Shown here piece after piece: positions 1 through 9,490 of a stretch of 64,000 nt of DNA. Origin of the DNA: Polycyclovorans sp. Lineage in GTDB: Bacteria; Pseudomonadota; Gammaproteobacteria; Nevskiales; Nevskiaceae. The stretch is taken from assembly GCA_002706265.1 (NCBI GenBank), contig PAKU01000029.1:62001-126000 (forward strand). The letters are read 5' to 3'. Under the pieces are notes generated by a model that ran no database searches, was not told the DNA's origin, and saw nothing but the letters and a program-made list of their open reading frames with translations. The position numbers and the translations under genes were made by a program. The stretch's first letter is position 1. Every line of letters begins with the position of its first letter.

Positions 1-611
<611 letters not shown>

Positions 612-617
612 GGGGGC

Positions 618-1760
618 TCAAGGGGCTACCGGGCGGCTCATCAGGTCAATGAAGCGGTCGAACAGCGGGGCGACGTCGTGCGGTCCGGGGCTGGCCTCGG
701 GGTGGCCCTGGAAGCTGAAGGCCGGCGCGTCTGTCAGGGCAATGCCCTGCAGGGTGCCGTCAAACAGCGAACGATGGGTGACACGCACGTTGGCAGGCAG
801 GGTCGCATCGTCCACCGCGAAGCCGTGATTCTGGCTGGTGATCATCACTTTGCCGCTGGCCAGGTCCTGCACGGGATGGTTGGCGCCGTGGTGGCCAAAC
901 TTCATCTTCACGGTCGTCGCGCCTGCAGCAAGACCGAGAATCTGGTGCCCAAGGCAGATGCCGAAGGTCGGCAGCTTGCGCGCGATCAGTTCACGCGCGG
1001 TGGCGATCGCGTAGGTGCAGGGCTCGGGATCACCGGGGCCGTTGGAGAGCAGCACGCCGTCGGGCTTGAGCGACAGAATGGCGTCGATCGGGGTCTTGGC
1101 GGGCACGACCGTCAGCGTGCACCCGCGGTCGACCAGCATGCGCAGCATGTTGCGCTTGACGCCGAAGTCGATCACCACGACATGACATCGCGCCTCGCCC
1201 AGGGTGGTTTCGGCATTGGTCGCCAACTGCCAACTGCCGGTGGTCCATTCATAGGCTTCGGTGCAGCTGACCACCTGGGCAAGATCGGCGCCCTTGAGGC
1301 CGGCAAAGCCACGCGCCAGGGCAATGGCCTTTTCCGCGGTGGCGTCATCGCCCGCCAGAATCGCGCCGTTCTGGGCGCCGGTGTCGCGCAGCTGGCGGGT
1401 CAGCGCGCGGGTGTCCACTTCCGCGATGGCAACGGTTTTGTTGGCGATCAGATAGTCGCGAAAATGCTGCCGCGACCGAAAATTGCTGGCCGGGCGCGGC
1501 ACCTCGCGAATCACCAGCCCGGCGATGTGCACGGCGCCTGATTCGGCATCTTCAGGATTGACCCCCACGTTGCCGATGTGGGGATAGGTCAAGGTGACAA
1601 TCTGTTGCCGGTAGGAGGGGTCGGTGAGAACCTCTTGATAGCCCGTCATCGCGGTGTTGAACACGACTTCGCCGACGGTCTGACCCGTCACGCCGATCGA
1701 AACACCTTGAAAAACGGAGCCATCAGCGAGGGCGAGTACAGCCGGGGTCAATGCAGTCAT
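618..1760 (-). CDS. carA: Carbamoyl-phosphate synthase small (glutaminase) subunit
   Basis: CarA hydrolyses glutamine and passes ammonia to CarB. The 380-residue length is normal for the family. The C-terminal class I glutamine amidotransferase domain shows the nucleophile Cys269 in GICLGHQ and the His353/Glu355 pair in HPEASPG. The N-terminal half has the usual small-subunit domain, including [12 protein letters not shown] near residue 39. The gene lies downstream of dapB on the same strand across a 160-base gap that holds a strong palindrome, so it probably has its own promoter in that gap. I see no strong ribosome-binding site before the ATG. Confidence 0.97.
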   Translation of the reverse strand: MTALTPAVLALADGSVFQGVSIGVTGQTVGEVVFNTAMTGYQEVLTDPSYRQQIVTLTYPHIGNVGVNPEDAESGAVHIAGLVIREVPRPASNFRSRQHFRDYLIANKTVAIAEVDTRALTRQLRDTGAQNGAILAGDDATAEKAIALARGFAGLKGADLAQVVSCTEAYEWTTGSWQLATNAETTLGEARCHVVVIDFGVKRNMLRMLVDRGCTLTVVPAKTPIDAILSLKPDGVLLSNGPGDPEPCTYAIATARELIARKLPTFGICLGHQILGLAAGATTVKMKFGHHGANHPVQDLASGKVMITSQNHGFAVDDATLPANVRVTHRSLFDGTLQGIALTDAPAFSFQGHPEASPGPHDVAPLFDRFIDLMSRPVAP

Positions 1761-1822
1761 CGGCGCGCTTTGCTGAATGTATTAATCCGTACGACCCGCA
1801 CTCGGCGGGCTTGTCACACGAA

Positions 1823-1844
1823 AACGGGGGCGATCGCCCCCGTT
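1823..1844 (-). terminator. Perfect 22-base palindrome, probable dapB terminator
   Basis: The top strand reads AACGGGGGCGATCGCCCCCG followed by TT, which is its own reverse complement. Read on the minus strand it lies about 80 bases after the dapB stop codon and runs into TTTT, so a stem with a GATC tetraloop followed by a short U-run is expected. This fits an intrinsic terminator that separates dapB from carAB. It could instead act as an attenuator in the carA leader. Confidence 0.6.
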
Positions 1845-1921
1845 CAAGGATTAAGACGGAATGATACGGTTTTGCCGGTCCAGCGTCCATCAAAGTTGCG
1901 GGCAAAACCCCAGATCAATGG

Positions 1922-2731
1922 CTACCGGAACACGTCGTCGAGCCCATAACGACCAGCGGGCTTGCCGGCCAGCGCCTGCGCGGCTCGCACCGCGCCGCGG
2001 GCAAAATTCATCCGGCTGGACGCCTTGTGGGTGAGTTCAAGACGCTCGCCGTCACCCAGGAACATCACGGCATGGTCGCCCACCACGTCACCGCCGCGCA
2101 CGGTGGAAAACCCCAGGCTGCCGCGCGCACGGGCGCCGGTGTGGCCTTGCCGGGCATAGACCGCGCGGGCTTCCAGATCGACCCCGGCGCCCGAGGCGGC
2201 CGCACGGCCCAGCATCAGGGCGGTGCCGCTGGGCGCATCCACCTTGTGCCGGTGATGGGCCTCGACGATCTCGATGTCGAAATCGCCCCCCAAGGTGGCC
2301 GCCGCCTCACGCACCAGGCGCTGCAACAGGTGAATGCCCAGGCTGAAATTACCCGACTCGCACAGGGCAATCCGCGCGGTCGCCGCATCCAGCGCCCGAC
2401 GGCCTTCGGCATCGAATCCCGTGGTGCCTATCACCATTGCCGTTCCGCTTTGGCAGGCCTGCCTGAGGCTTGCCAGCGTGGCTTCAGGGCGGGTGAAATC
2501 GATCAACACATCGACGGCATCGGCTGACCAGTCCGCGGCCAGCACCACGCCCGAAGGCGGGCTGGCGAACCAGTCCGCCACGTCACGGCCCAGTTCGGGG
2601 TGTTGCGGCGATTCAACCGCGGCGGCCAGTTGCAGACCGTCACCGGCCGCCCAGACGGCTTCGATCAGGGTCCGGCCCATGCGCCCGCCAGCGCCGAGAA
2701 TGCCAATGCGGGGACGAGGATGCGTGCTCAT
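1922..2731 (-). CDS. dapB: 4-hydroxy-tetrahydrodipicolinate reductase
   Basis: DapB reduces the product of DapA in the diaminopimelate/lysine pathway; dapA itself is at 56255-57136. The protein has 269 residues, the usual size. The Rossmann motif GILGAGGRMGR occupies residues 10-20, and the catalytic stretch EAHHRHKVDAPSGT has His159, His160 and Lys163 in the expected order. I chose the ATG at 2731 because the family signature starts only eight residues later; the open frame continues upstream to 2845, but that part has unrelated low-complexity sequence. It sits between a DegV gene and carA, all on the minus strand. Confidence 0.96.
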   Translation of the reverse strand: MSTHPRPRIGILGAGGRMGRTLIEAVWAAGDGLQLAAAVESPQHPELGRDVADWFASPPSGVVLAADWSADAVDVLIDFTRPEATLASLRQACQSGTAMVIGTTGFDAEGRRALDAATARIALCESGNFSLGIHLLQRLVREAAATLGGDFDIEIVEAHHRHKVDAPSGTALMLGRAAASGAGVDLEARAVYARQGHTGARARGSLGFSTVRGGDVVGDHAVMFLGDGERLELTHKASSRMNFARGAVRAAQALAGKPAGRYGLDDVFR

Positions 2732-2813
2732 GAAAATCCGGAACGAATGAGGGGCCGCGCATGATGCCGCAGATGCGCCGGCGCGCGCGATGCTTCCGAA
2801 GGGCGCGAACCGG

Positions 2814-3755
2814 CTAGAAGGGCAAGTCGTGCGCCTCGTCGGCAAACGCCAGAGTCAGTGCGCCGGGGCCGACGTTGATGCCGCCGGTCATCGACAGCAT
2901 GCTCTCGACGCGCTCGATGCCGTGCTGTTTGCAAATGGCCACCATGCGCTCGTAGCCTGGCAGGCTTCGCATTTCATCGAGCTGGCCACCGTAGCTGATC
3001 ACCAGGGTCGGCGCGAGCAGGCCATGCGCAATGCGCGTCGTCACGTAGTCGAACAGCCGCTCGGCGCCGCGATGAAAATGCCGCAGCTTGGCAACCGGAC
3101 CGGTTTCGTTGCGATAGCCGCGGATCAGCGGCTTGATGTCGAGGGCGGTGCCCAGCATGGCGCCCATCCAGCCGACGCTGCGGTCACCCTTTTTCTTTGC
3201 CCGGGCACGCAGGTAGTACAGATCCTGCGGGAGCATGTAGCCGTGGATGTTCTGGGTCAGTGCTTCGAGCCGCTCGCGAATACGGATGGGGTTTTCGCCC
3301 TGCTCGATCATGCGAACGGCCTCCACGGCCATCAGTCCCTGTGCGGCGAACAGGTTCTGGCAATCGATCACCCGCAGCGCGAACGGCCCGTTGACGCCGG
3401 CCTTGGCCCGAAAGGGCTTGTAGTCGTTGAGAATCGCGAAGGACGCCTTCACGGCGTTGTCGAACATCGGGCTGCGACTCGAGGCGATGGTCAGGCAAAA
3501 CACGAAGTCAAAGTCGATCACCAGCTTTTCGAGAAACAGCTGCTTGATCTGATCGGTTGCAAACGCCGAGCTGCCTGCATCGCTGCGGCGATCCCACTTG
3601 CCCTCGTAGAAGCGCCGGGTCTTCTCGGGGTCGCGGGTGTCGATCTCGTCGCGGTCACCCAAGTGCAGGGTGATCGGCAGAATCACGATGCCGTGTTGCT
3701 CAATGAACGACTGCGGCAAATCGCAGGCAGAGTCCACCACCAGTCCAATGCGCAT
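2814..3755 (-). CDS. DegV family fatty-acid-binding protein
   Basis: This 313-residue protein begins MRIGLVVDSACDLPQSFIEQ, the typical DegV opening in which a conserved Asp-Ser-x-x-Asp element precedes the lipid-binding cleft. DegV/FakB proteins bind a single fatty acid; in Gram-positive bacteria FakB presents it to the kinase FakA. No FakA-like gene is in the window, so the role here is unclear. A good Shine-Dalgarno sequence, GAGGAG, lies just upstream of the ATG. Both neighbours are on the same strand, dapB about 80 bases downstream and a MazG-like gene about 80 bases upstream. Confidence 0.85.
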   Translation of the reverse strand: MRIGLVVDSACDLPQSFIEQHGIVILPITLHLGDRDEIDTRDPEKTRRFYEGKWDRRSDAGSSAFATDQIKQLFLEKLVIDFDFVFCLTIASSRSPMFDNAVKASFAILNDYKPFRAKAGVNGPFALRVIDCQNLFAAQGLMAVEAVRMIEQGENPIRIRERLEALTQNIHGYMLPQDLYYLRARAKKKGDRSVGWMGAMLGTALDIKPLIRGYRNETGPVAKLRHFHRGAERLFDYVTTRIAHGLLAPTLVISYGGQLDEMRSLPGYERMVAICKQHGIERVESMLSMTGGINVGPGALTLAFADEAHDLPF

Positions 3756-3836
3756 CTCTCTCCTCAGGCACGCGACGCGTTACGGTTGTTCTTTTCGGGA
3801 CTCTAGCACGCGACAAAAACAGGTCCGCACGGCCTC

Positions 3837-4217
3837 TCAGCCCGCCTTCAGGTCACGCTTGGCCTGCTGCCAGCAGGCCTCCATGGCCGCCAGCCGGCCG
3901 GGATCGCCCACGGGCGGAAAGGTGCTGGCGGCGGCCTCGACGGCGGCGAAGCGCACCGCAAAGCGCGTGTTGGCCGCCTGCAGGGCCGACACCGGCTCGA
4001 CCCCCAGATGCCGCGCCAGGTTGACCACCGTGAACAGCACGTCGCCCCATTCTTCGGCGCAGCGCTGCGGGCTCTGGTGACGGGCCTCGGCAAGCTCGCG
4101 CCACTCCTCGTCGAGCTTGCCCCACACGGCGGCTACATCGGGCCAGTCGAATCCCAGCTCAGCGGCCTGCTGTTGCACTCTGAGGGCGACGCGCAGCGGC
4201 TCATCGTCCATGCGCAT
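3837..4217 (-). CDS. MazG-like nucleotide pyrophosphohydrolase, single domain
   Basis: This 126-residue protein carries one MazG domain. The metal-binding signature is visible as KLDEEWRELAEA followed by AEEWGDVLFTVVNLARHLGV, matching the EExxE...ExxD pattern of all-alpha NTP pyrophosphatases. Enterobacterial MazG has two such domains over about 260 residues, so this is either a single-domain relative or a gene reduced to the C-terminal half. The start at 4217 (or the ATG at 4211) overlaps the 3' end of the upstream Nudix gene, which suggests translational coupling. Both would act in nucleotide clean-up, which is inference from family knowledge. Confidence 0.8.
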   Translation of the reverse strand: MRMDDEPLRVALRVQQQAAELGFDWPDVAAVWGKLDEEWRELAEARHQSPQRCAEEWGDVLFTVVNLARHLGVEPVSALQAANTRFAVRFAAVEAAASTFPPVGDPGRLAAMEACWQQAKRDLKAG

Positions 4218-4893
4218 GCACCTCCATCGCCAGCATGTGCAGCAGCGCGGCTGTGGCGCCCCAGATGCGGTGTCCCTGATACGCGAGTTCGTGAAACGGC
4301 AACTCGATGCCGTCACGCGACAGCGTCTTGCGCGTGTAGGTGTCCGGGTCCAGCGCCATCGCCAATGGCAGCTCGAACACCTCGGCCACTTCGTCAGGCG
4401 CCGGCCGCCATTGCGTAGGCGGGTTGGCCACATGCCCCACCACCGGAGTGATGCGAAATCCGCTGAGCGTGGGAAAATCGTCGAGAAAGCCGATGACGTT
4501 CACCTGCTGCGGATCCAGTCCGACTTCTTCGTAGGCTTCTCGCAGCGCGGTGGCGGCGCAACTGCCGTCGTCCGCATCGCAGCGCCCGCCGGGAAAGCTC
4601 ACCTGGGCGGCATGGGCGCGCAGATGCTCGGCGCGCCGTGTCAGCAGAATACAGGGGCCTGCCTCACGCTCCAGCAGGGCGATCAGCACGGCTGACGCCT
4701 TCAGCGGCCGGTTCAGTTCTCCGGCAACCCAGGCCTGCAGCGCTTCTGGAATTTCCAGCGTGCACAACGCCCTGGGGCCGGCCTCGCCACTGGCCGCCAG
4801 GGTGCGTGCCACCTTGCGGCTGAGCGGCGACAATACGGGCTCGGTTTCGCATGGGGCGGACTCAGAAGGCGACGAATGGAACGATCCTGGCAT
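4201..4893 (-). CDS. Nudix hydrolase of the NudL / CoA pyrophosphatase type
   Basis: The sequence contains the NudL-specific lead-in ILLTRRAEHLRAHAAQVSFP followed by the Nudix box GGRCDADDGSCAATALREAY and then EEVGL. Members cleave coenzyme A and related pyrophosphates. The protein is 230 residues if it starts at the ATG at 4893. That start overlaps by 18 bases the first codons of a divergent small gene, and the N-terminus is about 40 residues longer than in the enterobacterial protein. The GTG at 4812 is therefore a fair alternative start. The 3' end overlaps the MazG-like gene. Confidence 0.88.
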   Translation of the reverse strand: MPGSFHSSPSESAPCETEPVLSPLSRKVARTLAASGEAGPRALCTLEIPEALQAWVAGELNRPLKASAVLIALLEREAGPCILLTRRAEHLRAHAAQVSFPGGRCDADDGSCAATALREAYEEVGLDPQQVNVIGFLDDFPTLSGFRITPVVGHVANPPTQWRPAPDEVAEVFELPLAMALDPDTYTRKTLSRDGIELPFHELAYQGHRIWGATAALLHMLAMEVHAHGR

Positions 4894-5136
4894 CAATGGC
4901 TCACGCTCCGGGAGTGTGATCAGCGGGTGGGCGCCCCAAAGGGTACGGCGTTCAGGGCGTTCAAATCGTCACGCGACCGCTGGGTCGAAGGGCGGGATTT
5001 TCAGCGCCTCGATGCGCTGCTGCACGCACCCGACATCCAGAGGCTGCGAATCGGTAATCGTCTCTACGATAGCACCGTGCATGTCGTGCTGCTGTCGCCG
5101 CAAATGGCCGAAACCATAGGCTTTGGCGTCCGGTAA
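4876..5136 (+). CDS. Small conserved-looking protein with possible helix-turn-helix
   Basis: This 86-residue protein begins MERSWHQWLTLRECDQRVGA. The stretch from residue 9 to 31 (TLRECDQRVGAPKGTAFRAF) reads like a helix-turn-helix that would fit a small DNA-binding protein, but I do not recognise the family. The start has a good Shine-Dalgarno sequence, AGAAGG, six bases before the ATG, which supports a real gene. Its 5' end overlaps the proposed start of the divergent NudL gene. It is followed by an SCP2-like gene on the same strand, with about 90 bases between them. Confidence 0.6.
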   Translation: MERSWHQWLTLRECDQRVGAPKGTAFRAFKSSRDRWVEGRDFQRLDALLHAPDIQRLRIGNRLYDSTVHVVLLSPQMAETIGFGVR

Positions 5137-5225
5137 TGTTCCTTTCCGTCAGCAATTTTGATGTTTGCGCAGACGCGCCCGGCTGCGTAGCATGCGCAGC
5201 CTATATTCAACTTTTGGAACCTCCC

Positions 5226-5543
5226 ATGCCTGCAGTCGAACTGATCAAGAAAATGCCCCAAGCGCTCAATGTCGACGCGGCCGCAGGCACCGATGCCACC
5301 CTCCAGTTCAATATTTCCACCCCCATGAACGTCGTCATCAAGGACGGCGCCTGCACGGCCAACGAAGGCGTCGCCGCCAGCCCGGACGTGACGCTGACCA
5401 TGGAAGACGAAGACCTCATCGCCCTGATGAAAGGCGAACTCAACGGCATGACAGCCTTCATGACCGGCAAGCTGCAACTCGAAGGCGACCTGATGCTCGC
5501 ACAACGGATTGGCAGCCTGTTCGACGCCTCGAAACTCGACTGA
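5226..5543 (+). CDS. SCP2 sterol-binding-domain protein
   Basis: This 105-residue protein consists of one SCP2 fold: an N-terminal helix, then LQFNISTPMNVVIKDGAC, PDVTLTMEDEDLIALMKG and a C-terminal GKLQLEGDLMLAQRI helix. The ASPDVTLTM and GKLQLEGDL elements are characteristic of this family, which has a hydrophobic lipid-binding tunnel. I chose the ATG at 5226 because the SCP2 homology begins there; the frame is open farther upstream. The physiological ligand is unknown. The rsmJ gene follows after about eight bases, so they are probably one transcript. Confidence 0.82.
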   Translation: MPAVELIKKMPQALNVDAAAGTDATLQFNISTPMNVVIKDGACTANEGVAASPDVTLTMEDEDLIALMKGELNGMTAFMTGKLQLEGDLMLAQRIGSLFDASKLD

Positions 5544-5550
5544 ATCGTCT

Positions 5551-6249
5551 GTGGCACCCGCCTCACCCACCCCGGTCGCCGCAAACGATCGGGGTTTTTC
5601 GTTGGTCCGCGACGGGCAAGGGCGCCTCGGCCTGCACGCGGGTCACCATGTGCGCGTAGGCGACGTGGTGGCCGATTGGCTGGGGCCGGAGCAACTGAGG
5701 CGGCTCAGTGGCGGCAAGAAGCAATTGTTGGCGCGCGCGGTGGGCATCGGCAAACGAACCCCGCTCAGCGTGCTGGATGCCACCGGCGGCCTGGGTCGCG
5801 ATGCCCACGTCATGGCCCATCTTGGGGCAACGGTCACCGTGTGCGAGCGCCAACCCCTGATCTTCGCCCTGCTGCAAGACGCCTGGACGCGGCTGGAACT
5901 GGTCGACGACCGCTGCGCCAGCCGCCTGTGCCTGCAGGCCGCCGATGCGCACTCGGTGCTGCGCGACGACCTGACCTGGGACGTGGTCTACCTCGACCCC
6001 ATGTACCCCGGCCGTGACAAGACCGCGTTGCCCGGCAAAGAAATGCAGTTCTTCCGGGAACTGACCGAAGGCGATGCGGACGCCGGCAGCTTGCTGGCGC
6101 TGGCGCGCGCCCGGGCACGCTGGCGTGTCGTGGTGAAGCGGCCGCTGTCGGCGCCGCCCTTGGCGGACCAGGCGCCGGATCAAAGCCTGCGCGGCACCCA
6201 GGCCCGCTTTGATCTCTATCTTGTGCCGCCACCGAAGGAGACGCCATGA
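5551..6249 (+). CDS. rsmJ: 16S rRNA (guanine1516-N2)-methyltransferase
   Basis: RsmJ methylates G1516 of 16S rRNA using S-adenosylmethionine. The protein shows the SAM-binding loop VLDATGGLGRDAHVMAHLGA, the acidic strand end VTVCERQPLIFALLQD, and the catalytic VVYLDPMYPGRDKTALPGKE with the family-specific DPMYP. The C-terminal VVVKRPLSAPPL is also typical. I favour the GTG at 5551, eight bases after the SCP2 stop, giving 232 residues. An in-frame ATG at 5509 inside the preceding gene is possible. The last four bases overlap the start of sixA. Confidence 0.92.
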   Translation: MAPASPTPVAANDRGFSLVRDGQGRLGLHAGHHVRVGDVVADWLGPEQLRRLSGGKKQLLARAVGIGKRTPLSVLDATGGLGRDAHVMAHLGATVTVCERQPLIFALLQDAWTRLELVDDRCASRLCLQAADAHSVLRDDLTWDVVYLDPMYPGRDKTALPGKEMQFFRELTEGDADAGSLLALARARARWRVVVKRPLSAPPLADQAPDQSLRGTQARFDLYLVPPPKETP

Positions 6250-6743
6250 AGCGCCTGACCCTGATTCGTCACGCGAAATCGAGCTGGAATTACCCCGAGC
6301 TGACGGATTTTGAACGCCCCCTCAATGGTCGGGGGCGCCGCGACGCACCGGCAATGGCGCTGCGAATTGCCCGCGCGCTGGGCATGCCCGACGTCTGGGT
6401 CAGTAGCCCGGCATCCCGGGCGATCACCACCGCGCGCCTGTTCACCGAGGCGCTGGCGGTACCCGCCACCGACCTGCTGCTGAATCCCGATATTTACGAT
6501 GCCGACATCGAACAACTGCTCGACGTGCTGGCGCCGCTGCCGGCCCGGGCCCATCGCGTGTGGTTGTTCGGTCACAACCCGGGTCTCAGCGAACTGTCGC
6601 AGTGGCTGAGCCCTGGCGCGCCCACCCACTTGCCCACCTGCGCGGCGGTTGGTTTCGACCTGCCCATCGAAAGCTGGTCGGCGCTCAAGCCGGGCATCGG
6701 CCGGCTGGTGGCCCACCTCTACCCCAAGCAGGCGTCTGAATGA
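6246..6743 (+). CDS. sixA: SixA-type phosphohistidine phosphatase
   Basis: This 165-residue histidine-phosphatase-fold protein begins MKRLTLIRHAKSSW, with the RHAKS signature in which the His is phosphorylated during catalysis, and carries the second catalytic His in FGHNPGLSEL. SixA removes phosphate from histidines of phosphorelay or PTS proteins. The ATG overlaps the rsmJ stop as ATGA, indicating translational coupling. The 3' end lies 15 bases from the convergent gamma-carbonic-anhydrase-like gene. Confidence 0.9.
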   Translation: MKRLTLIRHAKSSWNYPELTDFERPLNGRGRRDAPAMALRIARALGMPDVWVSSPASRAITTARLFTEALAVPATDLLLNPDIYDADIEQLLDVLAPLPARAHRVWLFGHNPGLSELSQWLSPGAPTHLPTCAAVGFDLPIESWSALKPGIGRLVAHLYPKQASE

Positions 6744-6758
6744 CGCGGGGCCCTGCCT

Positions 6759-7280
6759 TCAGGCCAGCGGCTTCAGGACCTGGCTGAAACGCTTGGCGTT
6801 CTGGCGATAATGCGCTGCAGAGGCGCTGATCATCTGGATCTCGGCGGCGCTGAGCGGGCGGACCACCTTGGCGGGCGAACCCATCAGCATCACGCCGTCG
6901 GGAAAAACCTTGCCCTCGGTCACCAGCGACCCGGCGGCCACCAGCGAGTTGGCGCCAATCACGGCGCGGTTGAGAATCACACTGCCAATACCGATCAGCG
7001 TGTTGTCGCCGATCGTGCAGCCATGCAGCATCACCTGATGCCCAATGGTGCAGTCTTTGCCGATGCGCAGCTCAATACCCGCGTCGGTGTGCAGCACCGA
7101 GGCATCTTGCACATTGGACCCCTCGCCCACCACCAAACGATCGGTGTCACCGCGCATCACGCAATTGAACCAGACGCTGGCGTTGGCCCCGATTTCGACC
7201 TTGCCCATCAGGTCGGCCGAGGGCGCAACCCAAGCCCCCTCGCCGATCTGCGGCGCAACGCCGTCCAGGGAATAGAGCAC
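6759..7280 (-). CDS. Gamma-carbonic-anhydrase-like hexapeptide-repeat protein (YrdA type)
   Basis: The 173-residue protein is a left-handed beta-helix built from hexapeptide repeats such as IGENASVW, IGKDCTIGHQ and IGDNTLIGIGS type units. Zinc-ligand histidines appear in DASVLHTDAG and in IGHQVMLHGCTIG, as in YrdA and gamma-class carbonic anhydrases. Whether this subgroup has carbonic anhydrase activity is not certain. I chose the GTG at 7280, 15 bases after the upstream DUF1249 stop, because the family alignment starts there (VLYSLDGVAPQIG). Confidence 0.87.
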   Translation of the reverse strand: MLYSLDGVAPQIGEGAWVAPSADLMGKVEIGANASVWFNCVMRGDTDRLVVGEGSNVQDASVLHTDAGIELRIGKDCTIGHQVMLHGCTIGDNTLIGIGSVILNRAVIGANSLVAAGSLVTEGKVFPDGVMLMGSPAKVVRPLSAAEIQMISASAAHYRQNAKRFSQVLKPLA

Positions 7281-7294
7281 GGCCGGCGGTCCGC

Positions 7295-7777
7295 TCAGGC
7301 GGCGGCCGCAGCCGCAGGCTCGTTGCGCCCGAAACCATGACCGTTGTCGATCAGGTATTCCAGCCACTTGCCCAGGGTCAGATTGCGCCGCCACTGCTCG
7401 TCCAGAAACCGCTCGGCCCAGGGGTCGCCGTCGCTCTCGGCCTGCCAAGGTGGGCGGTTGGGCTGGTTCAGCGCCTCGGCCACGCACGCATCGCGATAGA
7501 TGCGCACCCACAGGTCGGGCTGATTGCGCACGCCCTGATCGTCGACAAACTCATAGGTGAGCTTGCAGGTCAGGGTATAGCGGTCGCGCTCGGTCACCTG
7601 CAAATGCAGGGGCGGGTCGGCCAGCGTGTGCGAAATGGCCTTCTGAGGCGGAAGGTCCAGCGCAGGGATGAGACGCTGCAGCAACTTGAAGTTGCGCTCA
7701 TAAAGGTCGATCAGTACCGCGAGCCTCTGGGGAGACGTCTGCGGCGTGGCTCGGGAGCGTTCTGGGTACGTCGGCAT
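7295..7777 (-). CDS. DUF1249 family protein
   Basis: This 160-residue protein contains the DUF1249 core: LYERNFKLLQRLIPAL, HLQVTERDRYTLTCKLTYEF and PDLWVRIYRDACVAEAL, followed by WAERFLDEQWRRNLTLGKWLEYLIDNGHGF. The family is widespread in gammaproteobacteria (YqiB-like) and its function is unknown. I selected the ATG at 7777 (MPTYPERSRA) because the upstream in-frame extension looks unlike protein of this family. It ends in an alanine run. It probably forms a two-gene operon with the downstream YrdA-like gene and is divergent from pgm. Confidence 0.85.
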   Translation of the reverse strand: MPTYPERSRATPQTSPQRLAVLIDLYERNFKLLQRLIPALDLPPQKAISHTLADPPLHLQVTERDRYTLTCKLTYEFVDDQGVRNQPDLWVRIYRDACVAEALNQPNRPPWQAESDGDPWAERFLDEQWRRNLTLGKWLEYLIDNGHGFGRNEPAAAAAA

Positions 7778-7823
7778 AGGCGGACTATAAGATATGACAA
7801 AGAGCGAAGACAACGAAGACAAC

Positions 7824-9452
7824 ATGACGACCCAAATAATTCCCGTAACTGCATTCACAGATCAACGCCCGGGGACGGCCGGCCTGCGGAAGAAAGTGGC
7901 GGTGGTGCGGCAACCGCACTATCTGGCCAGTTTCGTCCAGTCCATCTTCGACTGCGCCCCCGAACTGCGCGGCAACACTCTGGTCATCGGCGGTGACGGC
8001 CGCTACTGGAACCGCGACGCCATCACCCTCTGTGTGCAGATGGCGGCGGCAAATGGAATTTCAAGGGTGCTCATTGGCCTGGGCGGAATTTTGTCGACCC
8101 CGGCGGCCTCACACCTGATTCGCCAACGCGGTGCGGCGGGCGGGCTGGTGCTCACGGCAAGTCACAACCCGGCGGGGCCGAACGGCGATTTCGGCATCAA
8201 GTACAACATCGCCGGCGGCGGCCAGGCCCCCGAGGCGCTGACCGAGCGCATCTTCCAGACCAGCCTTGCGCTGACGCGCTACCGCATCGACCCGACCGTG
8301 TCGGTCGATCTGGACCGGCTCGGCACGACCCAGGCTGGCGCCCTGCAGATCGAGGTCATTGACGGCGTTGACGACTACGCCGCGCAAATGGCCACGCTGT
8401 TCGACTTTGCGCAGATTCGCGACTGGCTCGCACAGGGCCATCGCATTCGCTTCGACGCCCTGCACGCCGTCACCGGACCGTATGCGCGGCGCATCCTGAT
8501 CGACACGCTGGGCGCCAACGAACAGGACATTGTCAACGCCGTCCCGCTAGAAGACTTTGGGGGCGGCCACCCCGACCCGAATCTGATCTACGCCGCCGAG
8601 CTGGTGGCGCACATGAACGGCCCGCACGCCGCCGACCTGGGCGCCGCCAGCGATGGAGATGGCGACCGCAACATGATTCTCGGCCCCGGCGTGTTCATCT
8701 CGCCGGGGGATTCACTGGCCATGCTGGCCGACAACCTGCATCTGTGCCCGGGCTACGTCGATGGCGTGGTCGGCATCGCCCGATCCATGCCCACCTGTCG
8801 GGCCGCCGACCACGTGGCCCGGCAGCGCGGCATCGAACTTCACGAGACCCCCACCGGCTGGAAATTCTTCTGCAACCTGCTCGACGCCGGTCGCATCACC
8901 ATCTGCGGCGAAGAAAGTTTCGGCACCGGCTCGACCCACGTTCGCGAAAAGGACGGGCTCTGGGCCGTGCTGGCGTGGGCCAACATCCTCGCCGCCAGCG
9001 GCCGCTCGCTGCCCGAAATTGCCATCTCACACTGGCAGCGCTACGGCCGCCACTACTTCCAGCGTCACGATTACGAAGGGCTGGAAGCCGATGTGGCCGA
9101 CGCAATCGTCGCCGACTTGCGGGCTCGCCTGCCGCAACTGGTGGGGCAGACGCTGGAAGGCGGGCTCACCGTGACCCTGGCCGATGACTTCACCTACGCC
9201 GACCCCATCGACGGCAGCCAGGCCAAGGGCCAAGGGCTGAGGGTGGTGATGGGCGATGACGCGCGCATCGTGCTGCGCAAGTCGGGCACCGGCACCGACG
9301 GCGCCACCCTGCGGCTGTATCTTGAGCACTGGCGCCAGGACGAGCTGAACCTGGACCCCGCCACCGCACTGGCGCCGCTCGCCGCGCTGGCGGACACTCT
9401 CATCGGCCTGCGCCAGCGCACCGGGCGCGCCGAACCTGACGTGGTGACCTGA
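7824..9452 (+). CDS. pgm: Phosphoglucomutase (alpha-D-glucose phosphate-specific)
   Basis: The enzyme interconverts glucose-1-phosphate and glucose-6-phosphate, feeding glycogen, trehalose and surface-sugar synthesis. At 542 residues it belongs to the large PGM1-like branch. The catalytic phosphoserine is Ser113 in LTASHNPAG, the metal-binding loop is DGDGDRN at about 277-283, and the sugar-binding loop is EESFGTGSTHVREKDG. I chose the ATG at 7824 because PVTAFTDQRPGTAGLRKK aligns with the family N-terminus; another ATG lies at 7794. The short upstream gap is shared with the divergent DUF1249 gene. Confidence 0.93.
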   Translation: MTTQIIPVTAFTDQRPGTAGLRKKVAVVRQPHYLASFVQSIFDCAPELRGNTLVIGGDGRYWNRDAITLCVQMAAANGISRVLIGLGGILSTPAASHLIRQRGAAGGLVLTASHNPAGPNGDFGIKYNIAGGGQAPEALTERIFQTSLALTRYRIDPTVSVDLDRLGTTQAGALQIEVIDGVDDYAAQMATLFDFAQIRDWLAQGHRIRFDALHAVTGPYARRILIDTLGANEQDIVNAVPLEDFGGGHPDPNLIYAAELVAHMNGPHAADLGAASDGDGDRNMILGPGVFISPGDSLAMLADNLHLCPGYVDGVVGIARSMPTCRAADHVARQRGIELHETPTGWKFFCNLLDAGRITICGEESFGTGSTHVREKDGLWAVLAWANILAASGRSLPEIAISHWQRYGRHYFQRHDYEGLEADVADAIVADLRARLPQLVGQTLEGGLTVTLADDFTYADPIDGSQAKGQGLRVVMGDDARIVLRKSGTGTDGATLRLYLEHWRQDELNLDPATALAPLAALADTLIGLRQRTGRAEPDVVT

Positions 9453-9490
9453 CGCGGCGCACCCGCCGCCCCGACCTGAGGACCCTTCTC

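Noticed and set aside
1774..1787. TGAATGTATTAATC just upstream of carA, partly like an ArgR box
   Set aside because: Only one half matches the consensus; the second half and the spacing do not fit, so ArgR control is not supported by sequence.
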